From Bacteroidaceae bacterium (GTDB taxonomy: Bacteria > Bacteroidota > Bacteroidia > Bacteroidales > Bacteroidaceae): a DNA stretch of 50,120 nt. Of this stretch, positions 42,536 to 50,120 are shown one piece after another. The first letter of the stretch is position 1; each line of letters begins with the position of its first letter. A model generated the notes under the pieces. The model did not search any database, was not told where the DNA came from, and worked only from the letters and a program-made list of their open reading frames with translations. The stretch is taken from contig JAGCGS010000067.1 of assembly GCA_017649485.1 (NCBI GenBank), positions 1-50,120 on the forward strand, read 5' to 3'. Made by a program: the position numbers and the translations under genes.

Positions 42536-44857
42536 TTATTCAAAAATATCATCCAAACCCTCTGCAACTGTAGTGTCAGTCATATCCACACCATCGTCAC
42601 TGCAAGGGTCATAGTTGGCAGGGAATACAAAGTGTTCACTCTGGTCATAGCCTAATGACTCATCCTCAAACACCTGTTTCATGTAAGACGCCCAGATAGG
42701 CAAAGCCATAGAAGCACCTTGTCCGTAGGCCATAGTATCGAAATGGATGTCGCGATTCTCGCCACCTACCCAACAACCAGACACCAACGAAGGGGTGAAG
42801 CCCATGAACCAGCCGTCGGAGTTGGAGTTGGTCGTACCAGTCTTGCCACCCATATCGGCAGAGATGCCCAACCTGCGAACACGTCCACCAGTACCCTCGT
42901 TGACCACCGCGCGCAACATCACCAACATCTTATAGGCGCTCGATGCACTTATAACCTCTTGCATTTCTGGGGTGAATGTAGCCAGTACATTACCCTCGTT
43001 GTCTTCAATACGGGACACAAACACAGGAGCCACACGAATACCTCTGTTGGCAAAGGCAGTATAAGCACTTACCATCTCACCCACCGAAATCTCGCAAGGG
43101 CCAAGACAGAGCGACACCACGGGATCAATTTCCTGATTACGCACGCCAAAACTCTGTATCAGGCGTTTCAGGCTATATGGGCTAAGTTTACCCATGAGGT
43201 AGGCAGTTATCCAGTTGTCGGAATTTGCCAAGCCCCACTTGATAGTGACATTCTCACCAATGAGCCTGTTGCTGGCATTGCGAGGAGTCCACGGACGATT
43301 GTTCTCATCGAGCAAGGTATAGGACACATGCCTTACCAGGTCGCAAGGTGAGAAACCATTCTCCATAGCTAATGTATAAACGTATGGCTTTACAGTAGAA
43401 CCCACTTGACGACGACCTTTCATCGCCATATCATACTGGAAATAGTTATAGTTAGGTCCACCAACGTAAGCCTTGACATGACCAGTTCGAGGATCCATAG
43501 ACATGAAGCCAGAACGCAAGAAATACTTGTAGTATCGCAGTGAGTCAAGGGGTGACATCACGGTATCCTTCTCACCATCCCAACTCCAAACTGACATCTG
43601 GATAGGTGTGTTGAATGCTTTTTCAATTTCTTCATCCGTAGCACCATCTTTCTTCATGTTGCGATAGCGATCGCTTTGTTGCACAGCTCTATCCATAATA
43701 TCTTTCACCTGTTGGGCAGAAAGATTTCTCGTAAAAGGAGCTGTCTTTGACTTTGCTTTCTCCTTGAAGAACTGTTGTTGCAAATCCTTCAGATGATCTT
43801 CCACCGCCTTCTCGGCATAGCGTTGCATACGGCTGTCAATTGTGGTATATATCTTCAGGCCATCGGTATAGATGTTGTAATGCTCACCATCTCTCTTGAT
43901 ATTCTTCTCGCACCAGCCATAGAGTGGATTGGTCTCCCAGTCCAGTGAATCCTCATACCACTGTTGCTGCTGCCAACCTCGGTAGTTAGCCTTATCAGGT
44001 TTCTTAGCCGTCAATACACCACGCAAATACTCACGGAAATAGGTGGCAATACCCTCCTTATGATCCACACGGTTGTAACGTAATGTCAAAGGCAATGCCT
44101 TTAGCGAATCAGCCTCCTCATGAGTGATGTAGCCAGCTTTCTCCATCTGACCTAATACCACATTACGGCGACTACGGGAGCGTTCATTGAAACGTATAGG
44201 ATTATATAGCGATGGGTTTTTGCACATTCCTACAAGGGTGGCAGCTTCCTCTTTTTTCAAATCTGCAGGGGTGCAATTGAAATAAGTATGCGCCGCAGTC
44301 TTGATGCCTACAGCATTATTAAGGAAGTCGAACTTATTGAGATACATAGTGATTATCTCTTCTTTAGTGTAGTAACGCTCTAAGTTGACAGCAATCACCC
44401 ACTCGATGGGTTTCTGCATGGCACGTTCCATGAGGTTGCTTGCTCGGGGTGAGTATAGCTGCTTGGAGAGCTGCTGAGTCAAGGTACTACCACCACCAGC
44501 ATTGCGCTGCATCAGTACACCTCGTTTGATGATGGCACGAACCAAACCTATGAAGTCGATACCTGAGTGATTGTTGAAACGCACGTCCTCTGTAGCAATC
44601 AATGCATTGACCAAATCTTTCGAAATTTCATTATAACCCACATAGACTCGGTTCTCTGTACTATAAGAATAGGTTCCCAACACCTCACCATCGTCAGAGA
44701 TAACCTCGGTAGCAAACTTATAAGTAGGGTTTTCCAAATCTTCAACAGGAGGCATATAACCTATCTTGCCTTTTGCAATACCTGTGAAAAGTAACACCAG
44801 GGTTACCAGTCCTAAAACCAGCAAAACCCACAATCCTATGATAATTTTCTTCAACAT
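42536..44857 (-). CDS. Class A penicillin-binding protein 1A
   Basis: Bifunctional peptidoglycan synthase of 773 residues: a single N-terminal membrane anchor (about 5-28), a GT51 glycosyltransferase domain with the catalytic Glu90 in IATEDVRFNNHSGID and GGGSTLTQQLSKQL, and a transpeptidase domain with RQVGSTVKPYVY (Ser near 484), SDN in ANSDNWITA, and GGKTGTTNSNSDGW near 673. The active site is on the periplasmic side, where it polymerises and cross-links peptidoglycan. First gene of a compact run with the FolK-KdsB and M16-like genes. A -7 box lies 18 nt upstream. Confidence 0.96.
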   Translation of the reverse strand: MLKKIIIGLWVLLVLGLVTLVLLFTGIAKGKIGYMPPVEDLENPTYKFATEVISDDGEVLGTYSYSTENRVYVGYNEISKDLVNALIATEDVRFNNHSGIDFIGLVRAIIKRGVLMQRNAGGGSTLTQQLSKQLYSPRASNLMERAMQKPIEWVIAVNLERYYTKEEIITMYLNKFDFLNNAVGIKTAAHTYFNCTPADLKKEEAATLVGMCKNPSLYNPIRFNERSRSRRNVVLGQMEKAGYITHEEADSLKALPLTLRYNRVDHKEGIATYFREYLRGVLTAKKPDKANYRGWQQQQWYEDSLDWETNPLYGWCEKNIKRDGEHYNIYTDGLKIYTTIDSRMQRYAEKAVEDHLKDLQQQFFKEKAKSKTAPFTRNLSAQQVKDIMDRAVQQSDRYRNMKKDGATDEEIEKAFNTPIQMSVWSWDGEKDTVMSPLDSLRYYKYFLRSGFMSMDPRTGHVKAYVGGPNYNYFQYDMAMKGRRQVGSTVKPYVYTLAMENGFSPCDLVRHVSYTLLDENNRPWTPRNASNRLIGENVTIKWGLANSDNWITAYLMGKLSPYSLKRLIQSFGVRNQEIDPVVSLCLGPCEISVGEMVSAYTAFANRGIRVAPVFVSRIEDNEGNVLATFTPEMQEVISASSAYKMLVMLRAVVNEGTGGRVRRLGISADMGGKTGTTNSNSDGWFMGFTPSLVSGCWVGGENRDIHFDTMAYGQGASMALPIWASYMKQVFEDESLGYDQSEHFVFPANYDPCSDDGVDMTDTTVAEGLDDIFE

Positions 44858-44874
44858 GATCTTAAAAATTTACG

Positions 44875-44882
44875 CAAAGTTA
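44875..44882 (-). promoter_or_regulatory. Candidate -7 box of the PBP1A operon
   Basis: TAACTTTG on the minus strand, 17 nt before the start codon; -33 element not recognisable. Confidence 0.45.
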
Positions 44883-44925
44883 CAGAATTTGTTGAAAAGA
44901 AGCATCGTTTTTTAAATATTTTCGC

Positions 44926-44933
44926 TACCTTTG
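44926..44933 (+). promoter_or_regulatory. Candidate -7 box of the GH109 operon
   Basis: TACCTTTG, 33 nt before the start codon; no TTTG at -33, which fits a promoter needing an activator such as the AraC protein encoded downstream. Confidence 0.45.
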
Positions 44934-44966
44934 ATGATTATAAACCAAATTTAATACTAAACGACT

Positions 44967-46373
44967 ATGATTCGCTCGTTTTTTGCGACCTTGCTGGCAG
45001 GTTTTTTGATAGCCGGCTGTACATCTTCGACACAACAGAAGAACATGGTTTTTGAACCCATCAAGACGGTAGTTCCTCCTCGTCCGGCAGGTCAGCAGGA
45101 CGTGTTACAGCTCACTGCCCCCAAATTAGAAACGGTTCGTGTTGGCTTCGTGGGACTGGGTATGAGAGGTCCTGATGCCGTTGAGAGGTTCACACACATA
45201 CCAGGCACCAAGATTGTGGCTTTGTGCGATGTGGTACCTGAGAACGTAGAGAAATCGCAGGAGATTCTCCGCAAGGCCGGGTTGCCTGAAGCTGCTGGCT
45301 ATAGTGGCGATACAGAAGTTTACAAACAATTGTGCGAACGCGATGACATCGACTTGGTATATATCGCCACCGATTGGATTCACCATGTGCCTATTGCTCT
45401 CTATGCGATGGAGCATGGCAAGCATGCTGCTATCGAGGTGCCTTCAGCGACATCTATGGATGATATCTGGAAATTGATTGACACTTCCGAAAGAACACGC
45501 AAGCATTGCATTCAGTTGGAGAACTGTTGCTATGACTTCTTTGAGTTGACAGCCTTGAACATGGCTCAGCAAGGTGTATTTGGCGAGGTGCTTCATGTTG
45601 AGGGTGCTTACTTGCACAACCTCGACCCGTATTGGGAGGAGTATTGGAACAACTGGCGAATGGATTTCAACCGCACACATCGTGGTGATGTTTATCCTAC
45701 TCACGGTTTCGGTCCTATATGCCAAGTACTTAACATTCATCGTGGCGACCAGCTGCAAACACTTGTAGCTATGGATACTAAGGCGATGAATGGTCCTGCA
45801 CATATCTTGAAAACCACGGGCGAAGTTGTGACAGACTTCAAGAATGGTGATGAAACCACCACGATGATAAAGACAAAAAACGGTGCTACCATCCTGTTGG
45901 AACATGGAGTGATGACTCCCCGTCCTTATAGTCGAATGTATCAGGTAGTTGGTACCAAAGGCTATGCAGGTAAATATCCTGTACAACAGTTCTGTGTATT
46001 GCCTCAGCAACTGGATCGCTCGCTGTTACCTGAGAAGTTTGACGAGCGTTATGAGGTGACCTTCACTAACGAAGCAAAGGATAAGGTGATGGAGGCTTAC
46101 AGAAGTCCTATCCTGACCAAAGACCTGGAAGATACCGCCAAAGAGGTAGGCGGACACGGCGGTATGGATTTCATCATGGACTACCGTTTGGTGTATTGCC
46201 TGCGCAACGGTCTGCCGCTGGATATGGATGTGTATGATCTGGCCGAGTGGTGCTGTGTTGCCGAGCTGTCAGCCATCTCGATGGACAATGGTTGTGTGCC
46301 TGTGGAAGTACCTGATTTCACCCGTGGAGGTCAGGATAAAATCAAGGGATTCTCTTACGCATTTGCTAAATAA
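44967..46373 (+). CDS. GH109-type Gfo/Idh/MocA lipoprotein (alpha-N-acetylgalactosaminidase-like)
   Basis: 468 residues. SpII signal MIRSFFATLLAGFLIAGC (Cys18), a linker, then the NAD-binding Rossmann fold VGFVGLGMRGPDAVE (about 55). AIEVPSATSMDD, QLENCCYDFFEL and GDVYPTHGFGPICQVLNIHRGD are characteristic of glycoside hydrolase family 109, which removes terminal alpha-GalNAc (e.g. blood group A) by an NAD-dependent oxidation/elimination route. The lipid anchor suggests an outer-membrane or periplasmic location. The kinase gene follows after 10 nt and the AraC gene overlaps that, forming a three-gene operon. Substrate is inferred from family membership. Confidence 0.85.
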   Translation: MIRSFFATLLAGFLIAGCTSSTQQKNMVFEPIKTVVPPRPAGQQDVLQLTAPKLETVRVGFVGLGMRGPDAVERFTHIPGTKIVALCDVVPENVEKSQEILRKAGLPEAAGYSGDTEVYKQLCERDDIDLVYIATDWIHHVPIALYAMEHGKHAAIEVPSATSMDDIWKLIDTSERTRKHCIQLENCCYDFFELTALNMAQQGVFGEVLHVEGAYLHNLDPYWEEYWNNWRMDFNRTHRGDVYPTHGFGPICQVLNIHRGDQLQTLVAMDTKAMNGPAHILKTTGEVVTDFKNGDETTTMIKTKNGATILLEHGVMTPRPYSRMYQVVGTKGYAGKYPVQQFCVLPQQLDRSLLPEKFDERYEVTFTNEAKDKVMEAYRSPILTKDLEDTAKEVGGHGGMDFIMDYRLVYCLRNGLPLDMDVYDLAEWCCVAELSAISMDNGCVPVEVPDFTRGGQDKIKGFSYAFAK

Positions 46374-46383
46374 AACATCTACC

Positions 46384-47472
46384 ATGAAAAACATCGAAAT
46401 TGCCAAACAATTCAAGGTAGAGGTTATTGCGAAGGTAAAGCCTTTGCGTAGCGGACTCATCAACGATACCTACCTTGTTTATACCAAGGGGAAGGATGAA
46501 CCCCAGTATGTATTGCAACGCATCAACAATTATGTATTCAAGGATGTTGCTCTCCTGCAGAACAACATTAATAAGGTGACAAAGCACTTGAGTAAAAAAC
46601 TGAAGGAACAGGGAGAAACCGACATTGAGCGTAAGGTTATCAAGTTAGTTCAGACAAAGGAGGGCAAGACCTATTATCAGGACGGTGAAAACTATTGGCG
46701 CATAATGGTCTATATCCCTCATGCAGAGCAACCTATGCTATCACCAGAACTTTATCGCAAGGCCGGTGCTGCAATAGGACGCTTCGAGCGTCTGCTGTCA
46801 GACCATCCCACAAAGCTGAAGCCCACCATCCCTCATTTCCACGACATCAAGATGAGAATGAATCAGTTGAAAAAGAGCATTGAAGATGCTATTTGCAACT
46901 ACTTTGACTTTAAAGGCGTTGGCGACATACCTGAATTTCTGTTCCTATACTATGGACAGTTGAAAAAGGAGTTGGACAAGTTCAAAAAAATGCCCCTTCG
47001 TGTGTGCCACTTCGACACCAAAATCAGTAACATGCTTTTCGATGAAGAAGGTAATGTGCTGTGCCTTATCGATCTCGACACAGTAATGTCTGGTCATATC
47101 ACCTCCGACTATGGCGATTTCTTGAGAACAGCCGCCAACACACTTAATGAGAAAGACAGAGCCTACAAAAAGGTAAAGTTCAACATGGAGGTGTTCAAGC
47201 CATTCACTGAGGGTTATCTACAGGAGATGAAAGATGTGCTCACCCCTGTTGAGAAAGAGCTTCTACCCTACTCTGTACTATTGTTCCCACTCATGCAGAG
47301 TGCGAGGTTCTTGACAGACTATTTCAATGGTAATGTGTATTACCATGTGGATTATCCTAAACAGAATCTGGTGAGAGCAAAGAATCAGCTGGCCTTATTG
47401 GAAGATATTATAAATCATGAAGAAGAAATATTTGATTTCATTTATAATCTAGCCGGATATGAAAAAGATTAG
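46384..47472 (+). CDS. APH-fold sugar kinase, N-acetylhexosamine 1-kinase-like
   Basis: Cytosolic kinase of 362 residues with the aminoglycoside-phosphotransferase fold. N-lobe: LRSGLINDTYLV as the nucleotide loop region and QYVLQRINNYVF with the ATP-contacting Lys/Arg area. Catalytic loop: RVCHFDTKISNMLF (near 212; D and N in place), followed by the metal motif LCLIDLDTVMSG. The pattern HFDTKxxN...DxDT resembles NahK, which phosphorylates GlcNAc/GalNAc at C1. Being next to a GH109 enzyme, it would activate the released GalNAc. ATG 46384 is chosen over an upstream in-frame codon inside the GH109 gene. The 3' end overlaps the AraC gene by 14 nt. Confidence 0.82.
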   Translation: MKNIEIAKQFKVEVIAKVKPLRSGLINDTYLVYTKGKDEPQYVLQRINNYVFKDVALLQNNINKVTKHLSKKLKEQGETDIERKVIKLVQTKEGKTYYQDGENYWRIMVYIPHAEQPMLSPELYRKAGAAIGRFERLLSDHPTKLKPTIPHFHDIKMRMNQLKKSIEDAICNYFDFKGVGDIPEFLFLYYGQLKKELDKFKKMPLRVCHFDTKISNMLFDEEGNVLCLIDLDTVMSGHITSDYGDFLRTAANTLNEKDRAYKKVKFNMEVFKPFTEGYLQEMKDVLTPVEKELLPYSVLLFPLMQSARFLTDYFNGNVYYHVDYPKQNLVRAKNQLALLEDIINHEEEIFDFIYNLAGYEKD

Positions 47473-48340
47473 CATTGAATATCTGAAAAATGAGGATTAT
47501 GTGGACTATATAGATGGTGACCTTTTTCTAATCGAGGACGTCAACAAGCTACCAACCATTAAAGACGGTGCTATCGAGGTGGATTCCATCATCGTGATTT
47601 TTTGTCTGAACGGTGAGGGGCAGGTTACTATGAACGGTGAGGTTTATCGCCTGCATCGTAAGCAATTGCTTTTAGGTATGCCACGAACAATATATGCCCA
47701 TTACAGACAGTTGACACCCGATTTTCAAGTAAAGATCATTGGCATTTCCACACGCTCGTTCAATAGTTCAATCTTCATGACAAAGAACATCTGGAGAAAC
47801 TTTTACTTTCTGATTAATAATCCTGTTATTGATGTAGAGGAAGATGATGTACTTTTGCTCTCCCACTATTATGAGTTGGCTAACGTGAAGATACATAGTG
47901 CTCGATCACCTTTCCACCAAGCCATCATGATGTCACTACTACACTGTGTGATTTTCGAATTATTAGCCATCACTGACAGGGTAGAGAAAATTGAGCTGAA
48001 CGAGCAAGACAGCATGAAACAAAGTAATGTGCTGTTTAAACATTTTGTGGAAATGTTGGCAGAGAATGAGGGACGCGTGCGCTCTGTGGCTGAATATGCC
48101 GATATGTTGTACGTAACTCCTAAATACCTCTCTTCTGTTGTGAAGCAGATCAGCGGACGCACTGCACTCGACCTAATCCATGAAACCACGACACATGCCA
48201 TTGTGCGCCAACTGAAATACACAGACAAGTCTATTAAGGAGATTGCTACTGAAATGAAATTCCCCAGTCTCTCCTTCTTCGGCAAGTTTGTCAAGTCACA
48301 GTTGGGCGTGTCGCCCAAGAGATTCCGAAAAGGAGAGTGA
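47459..48340 (+). CDS. AraC-family transcriptional regulator
   Basis: 293 residues: an N-terminal cupin-like sensor domain (about 1-150; CLNGEGQVTMNGEVYRL is the beta-barrel core) and a C-terminal double helix-turn-helix (about 200-293) with RSVAEYADMLYVTPKYLSSV and the closing SFFGKFVKSQLGVSPKRFRK, the AraC signature. It overlaps the kinase gene by 14 nt, so translation is probably coupled and it is likely to control the glycan operon in which it sits. The effector is unknown. The reading frame on the opposite strand here is a shadow. Confidence 0.93.
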   Translation: MKKISIEYLKNEDYVDYIDGDLFLIEDVNKLPTIKDGAIEVDSIIVIFCLNGEGQVTMNGEVYRLHRKQLLLGMPRTIYAHYRQLTPDFQVKIIGISTRSFNSSIFMTKNIWRNFYFLINNPVIDVEEDDVLLLSHYYELANVKIHSARSPFHQAIMMSLLHCVIFELLAITDRVEKIELNEQDSMKQSNVLFKHFVEMLAENEGRVRSVAEYADMLYVTPKYLSSVVKQISGRTALDLIHETTTHAIVRQLKYTDKSIKEIATEMKFPSLSFFGKFVKSQLGVSPKRFRKGE

Positions 48341-48540
48341 ATCATCCTTGTCATTTGCCTATCGCCTGCCATCTTAGCTGAAATAATCGGGAAGTTATCG
48401 CGCTTTTTGGCAAAGAGCTCCAGCTTAGCCTCCATATCCCTGATCATCAGGTGGGTGTCTATCCGGTCATATACTCGGATAAGGCGTCCTTCGCGCGTAT
48501 AGCAGTAAGTGCCATCCTCTGCTCTCGTATGTATCGTCAC
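48341..48540 (-). pseudogene. Unrecognised minus-strand reading frame, probable remnant
   Basis: A GTG-started frame (48540) reads MTIHTRAEDGTYCYTREG and continues with charged, plausible protein sequence (LFAKKRDNFPIISAK) up to the AraC stop, where it runs into antisense of the araC-like gene. I do not recognise it. Because its credible part ends at the araC boundary, it is probably a 3'-truncated gene. It begins directly after the HU-like fragment. Confidence 0.35.
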
Positions 48541-48708
48541 TTAGCGGTAATGCGATGAGGCGGGATCTGTCATGTGCTGTGCAAAGGCTCGAACACTGAG
48601 TGTCTTCTGCACATCTACCTCTGGGTAACACTTGCCGAAAGCACCCTCAATCTTGCTGTTCTTGTTCTGTCGGAGATTAATCCCCATTGCAATTCGTTGT
48701 GTTGCCAT
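48541..48708 (-). pseudogene. HU-like DNA-binding protein, N-terminal fragment
   Basis: 55 codons reading MATQRIAMGINLRQNK and then GAFGKCYPEVDVQKTLSVR, AFAQHMTD. This is the start of the Bacteroidales HU-like family (typically about 130-170 residues). The frame ends at TAA where relatives continue with the DNA-binding arm, so the gene is cut short. A promoter was not identified. Confidence 0.6.
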
Positions 48709-49087
48709 AGTTTTATTGTGTTTTATTTTTTGTATGTGTAGGCAAATTCCGTGGCGAACTGCATCGGGTCACCACTTCCCGCTTTCTATGCCATTCAGGG
48801 TTGAGCTCATGTCCCTGGTGGCGTTTGCAGTCGGTCTTGCTTTGTTCCTCTGGAGGCAGTTTAGCTTGGCCTTCGCTGAGCCGCAACCATCAGTCACATC
48901 ACATTTCCCAAATGCGATGCAAAATTACATAAAATATTACAAACTGCCAAATAATATATTAAAAAAGGCAATGATATAGCAGTTGACCCAACTTTTTTGA
49001 AAATTTCTTGAAAATAAATGCGTTTCGACTTGGTTTTTCGTTATATTTTCTATTGTATTGTCCTATAGAAACGAAAAACCAAATGTT
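48709..49087. other. Intergenic region left of the IS element
   Basis: About 380 bases. A plus-strand frame crossing it (48632-48979) has poor codon character and is not supported. Only the hairpin at 49032-49080 stands out; the left inverted repeat of the IS could not be assigned. Confidence 0.5.
49032..49080 (+). promoter_or_regulatory. Inverted repeat before the transposase start
   Basis: GGTTTTTCGTT (49032-49042) and AACGAAAAACC (49070-49080) are perfect 11-bp complements, with a 27-nt loop, ending 7 nt before the transposase ATG. It could fold over the start region in read-through RNA, or be a transposase-binding site. Confidence 0.55.
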
Positions 49088-50065
49088 ATGATAAACTTTT
49101 CAAAATTCAACAGTATCCTTTCCCTCATAACCTATTTCCATAACGAGGAAATCTGCAAGAGGGCTATCACTCAATCAAGATGGGCTGACGGAGACGTGGT
49201 TTGTCCATATTGTGGTGGTCATCACTGCAAGACTCGCAAGGATGGAAAATATCGCTGTTCAAACTGTGGTAAGAACTTCTCTTGTCTTGTCGGTACAATC
49301 TTCGAGAACACCAAGTTGCCACTCATCAAATGGTTCATTGCTATGTACCTTATTTCTTCACATAAGAAGGGTATCAGCAGCCATCAGTTGGCAAAGGACA
49401 TCAATGTAACGCAAGCAACCGCTTGGTATATGTTGCAGAAGATTCGCTTACTCTATCCTCAGATGGATTCAGAGGCTTTTGAGGGCACTGTAGAGTGCGA
49501 TGAGGTGTACATTGGCGGAAAGGAGAAATGGAAGCACAAGTCAATGCGTACCCCTCATACTCAAGGAAGGTCAACCAAGACCAAGACTCCAGTGTTCGGA
49601 ATGATGGAGCGTAGCACCTATACCAACAAGAATGGTGAGGTAGAGCCTATCACGTATGTTCACGCATTTGTTGTTGAGAACACTAACAAGGCTACGTTGC
49701 AGCCAATCATTCAGCAGTTCGTTGAAGAAGGTTCAAGAGTCATCACAGATGAGTTGAATGCCTATGATGGTTTGACAACGTTGGGTTACACCCACGCTGT
49801 TGTAAGGCACGGCAGTGAGGAATATGCCAATGGTGACATCTTCACGAACTCGATTGAGGGCTTTTGGAGCCATTTCAGAAGGATGATTGTTGGTTGCTAT
49901 CACGATGTGTCTGATGAGCACCTTCAGTCATATATTGACGAGGCAGTGTATCGTTGGAACACAAGAAAAATGAGCGAATCAGAGAGATTCGCCCATATGT
50001 TCGAAAAGTCCATCGGCTTGGTACGCAGATGGAATGATATGAAGGTTGGTTCGATGGCTGCTTAA
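49088..50065 (+). CDS. IS1595-family transposase (ISXO2-like DDE)
   Basis: Complete transposase of 325 residues. N-terminal zinc ribbon CPYCGGHHCKTRKDGKY, RCSNCGKNF (about 38-65), a helix-turn-helix (SSHQLAKDINVTQATAWYML), then the ISXO2-like DDE domain: VECDEVYIGG, VITDELNAYDG, and NSIEGFWSHFRRMIVGCYHDVS near the C-terminus (D, D, and N/E positions). ATG 49088 is preferred to a TTG ten codons upstream, which would lie inside the inverted repeat. The element is likely still able to move, if its right end is intact. Confidence 0.93.
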   Translation: MINFSKFNSILSLITYFHNEEICKRAITQSRWADGDVVCPYCGGHHCKTRKDGKYRCSNCGKNFSCLVGTIFENTKLPLIKWFIAMYLISSHKKGISSHQLAKDINVTQATAWYMLQKIRLLYPQMDSEAFEGTVECDEVYIGGKEKWKHKSMRTPHTQGRSTKTKTPVFGMMERSTYTNKNGEVEPITYVHAFVVENTNKATLQPIIQQFVEEGSRVITDELNAYDGLTTLGYTHAVVRHGSEEYANGDIFTNSIEGFWSHFRRMIVGCYHDVSDEHLQSYIDEAVYRWNTRKMSESERFAHMFEKSIGLVRRWNDMKVGSMAA

Positions 50066-50120
50066 TACAAACAACTCATATTTCTACTACTCGTCCTCAC
50101 CATTTCTATATTTTATTAAT

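Larger units (their letters stand above)
49032..50120 (+). mobile_element. IS1595-family insertion sequence (ends not resolved)
   Basis: The transposase gene and its upstream hairpin define the element. No terminal inverted repeat pair or target duplication could be matched inside the window; the right end probably lies beyond 50120. Boundaries given are minimal. Confidence 0.6.

Noticed and set aside
47869-48340. Minus-strand frame inside the AraC gene
   Set aside because: The portion within the AraC gene is a shadow; only the part beyond 48340 has protein-like composition and is listed as a remnant.
48632-48979. 115-codon plus-strand frame with a hydrophobic segment
   Set aside because: Its first part is antisense to the HU-like fragment, and the remainder has no recognisable domain or promoter.
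1-50120. CRISPR array
   Set aside because: No regularly spaced 25-40-bp repeats were found; the only short-period repeats are the 15-bp tandem, the 22-bp pairs and the TGACTAA array.

Overview
The window looks like chromosomal DNA from a Bacteroidales bacterium, most likely of the Prevotella group. Several features agree on this: promoters with the Bacteroidetes -7 box TAnnTTTG, two fimbrillin-like lipoproteins, a TamL-type lipoprotein in place of TamA, a DksA-like protein without zinc ligands, the gene order ileS / dksA-like / lspA / DUF4296, and many SpII lipoprotein signals. No rRNA, CRISPR array or replication origin was seen. One tRNA gene, tRNA-Gly(CCC), is present.

Layout. 1-4.4 kb is an accessory edge: the 5' part of a DNA methyltransferase gene and a complete SNF2-type helicase gene (a restriction- or DISARM-like pair cut by the window end), next to a degenerate tyrosine-recombinase fragment and a possible short non-coding transcript. 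4.4-20.5 kb is mostly housekeeping: a hexuronate-type MFS transporter, TamL, a SpoU-type RNA methyltransferase broken by a single stop codon, the ileS operon, a DUF1015-umuD-umuC operon, a CE2/SGNH esterase, msrA and a secreted protein of unknown function. 20.5-23.1 kb is an intergenic-rich stretch with gpx, an unknown cytosolic gene, paired direct repeats of 22-bp period, an inverted TGACTAA repeat, and a stand-alone small gene whose product ends its leader with a double-glycine-type motif. 23.3-28.9 kb holds clpB, a 40-residue peptide gene and two fimbrillin-like lipoprotein genes. 28.9-33.7 kb holds an iron-sulfur aldo/keto reductase, an alpha/beta hydrolase and an M1 aminopeptidase. 33.8-38.9 kb holds tRNA-Gly, the nucleotide-loop part of cobalamin synthesis (cobU-cobT-cobS-cobC), an unrecognised gene and a vWA gene. 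38.9-44.9 kb is a minus-strand run of PBP1A, a FolK-like/KdsB fusion, a non-catalytic M16 protein and a 14-repeat MORN protein. 44.9-48.3 kb is a GH109 glycosidase, hexosamine-kinase-like and AraC cluster. The right edge has HU-like gene debris and an IS1595-family transposase.

How the genes fit together. Envelope work is prominent (TamL, LspA, PBP1A, KdsB, secreted lipoproteins). Repair and stress functions are scattered through the window (UmuDC, MsrA, GPx, ClpB). The GH109, kinase and AraC genes read as a small GalNAc/mucin-glycan salvage operon. The best candidates for undescribed biology are the double-glycine peptide unit at 22.5-23.1 kb with its 22-bp-period repeats, the 378-aa/vWA gene pair, the FolK-KdsB fusion and the truncated defence operon at the left edge.
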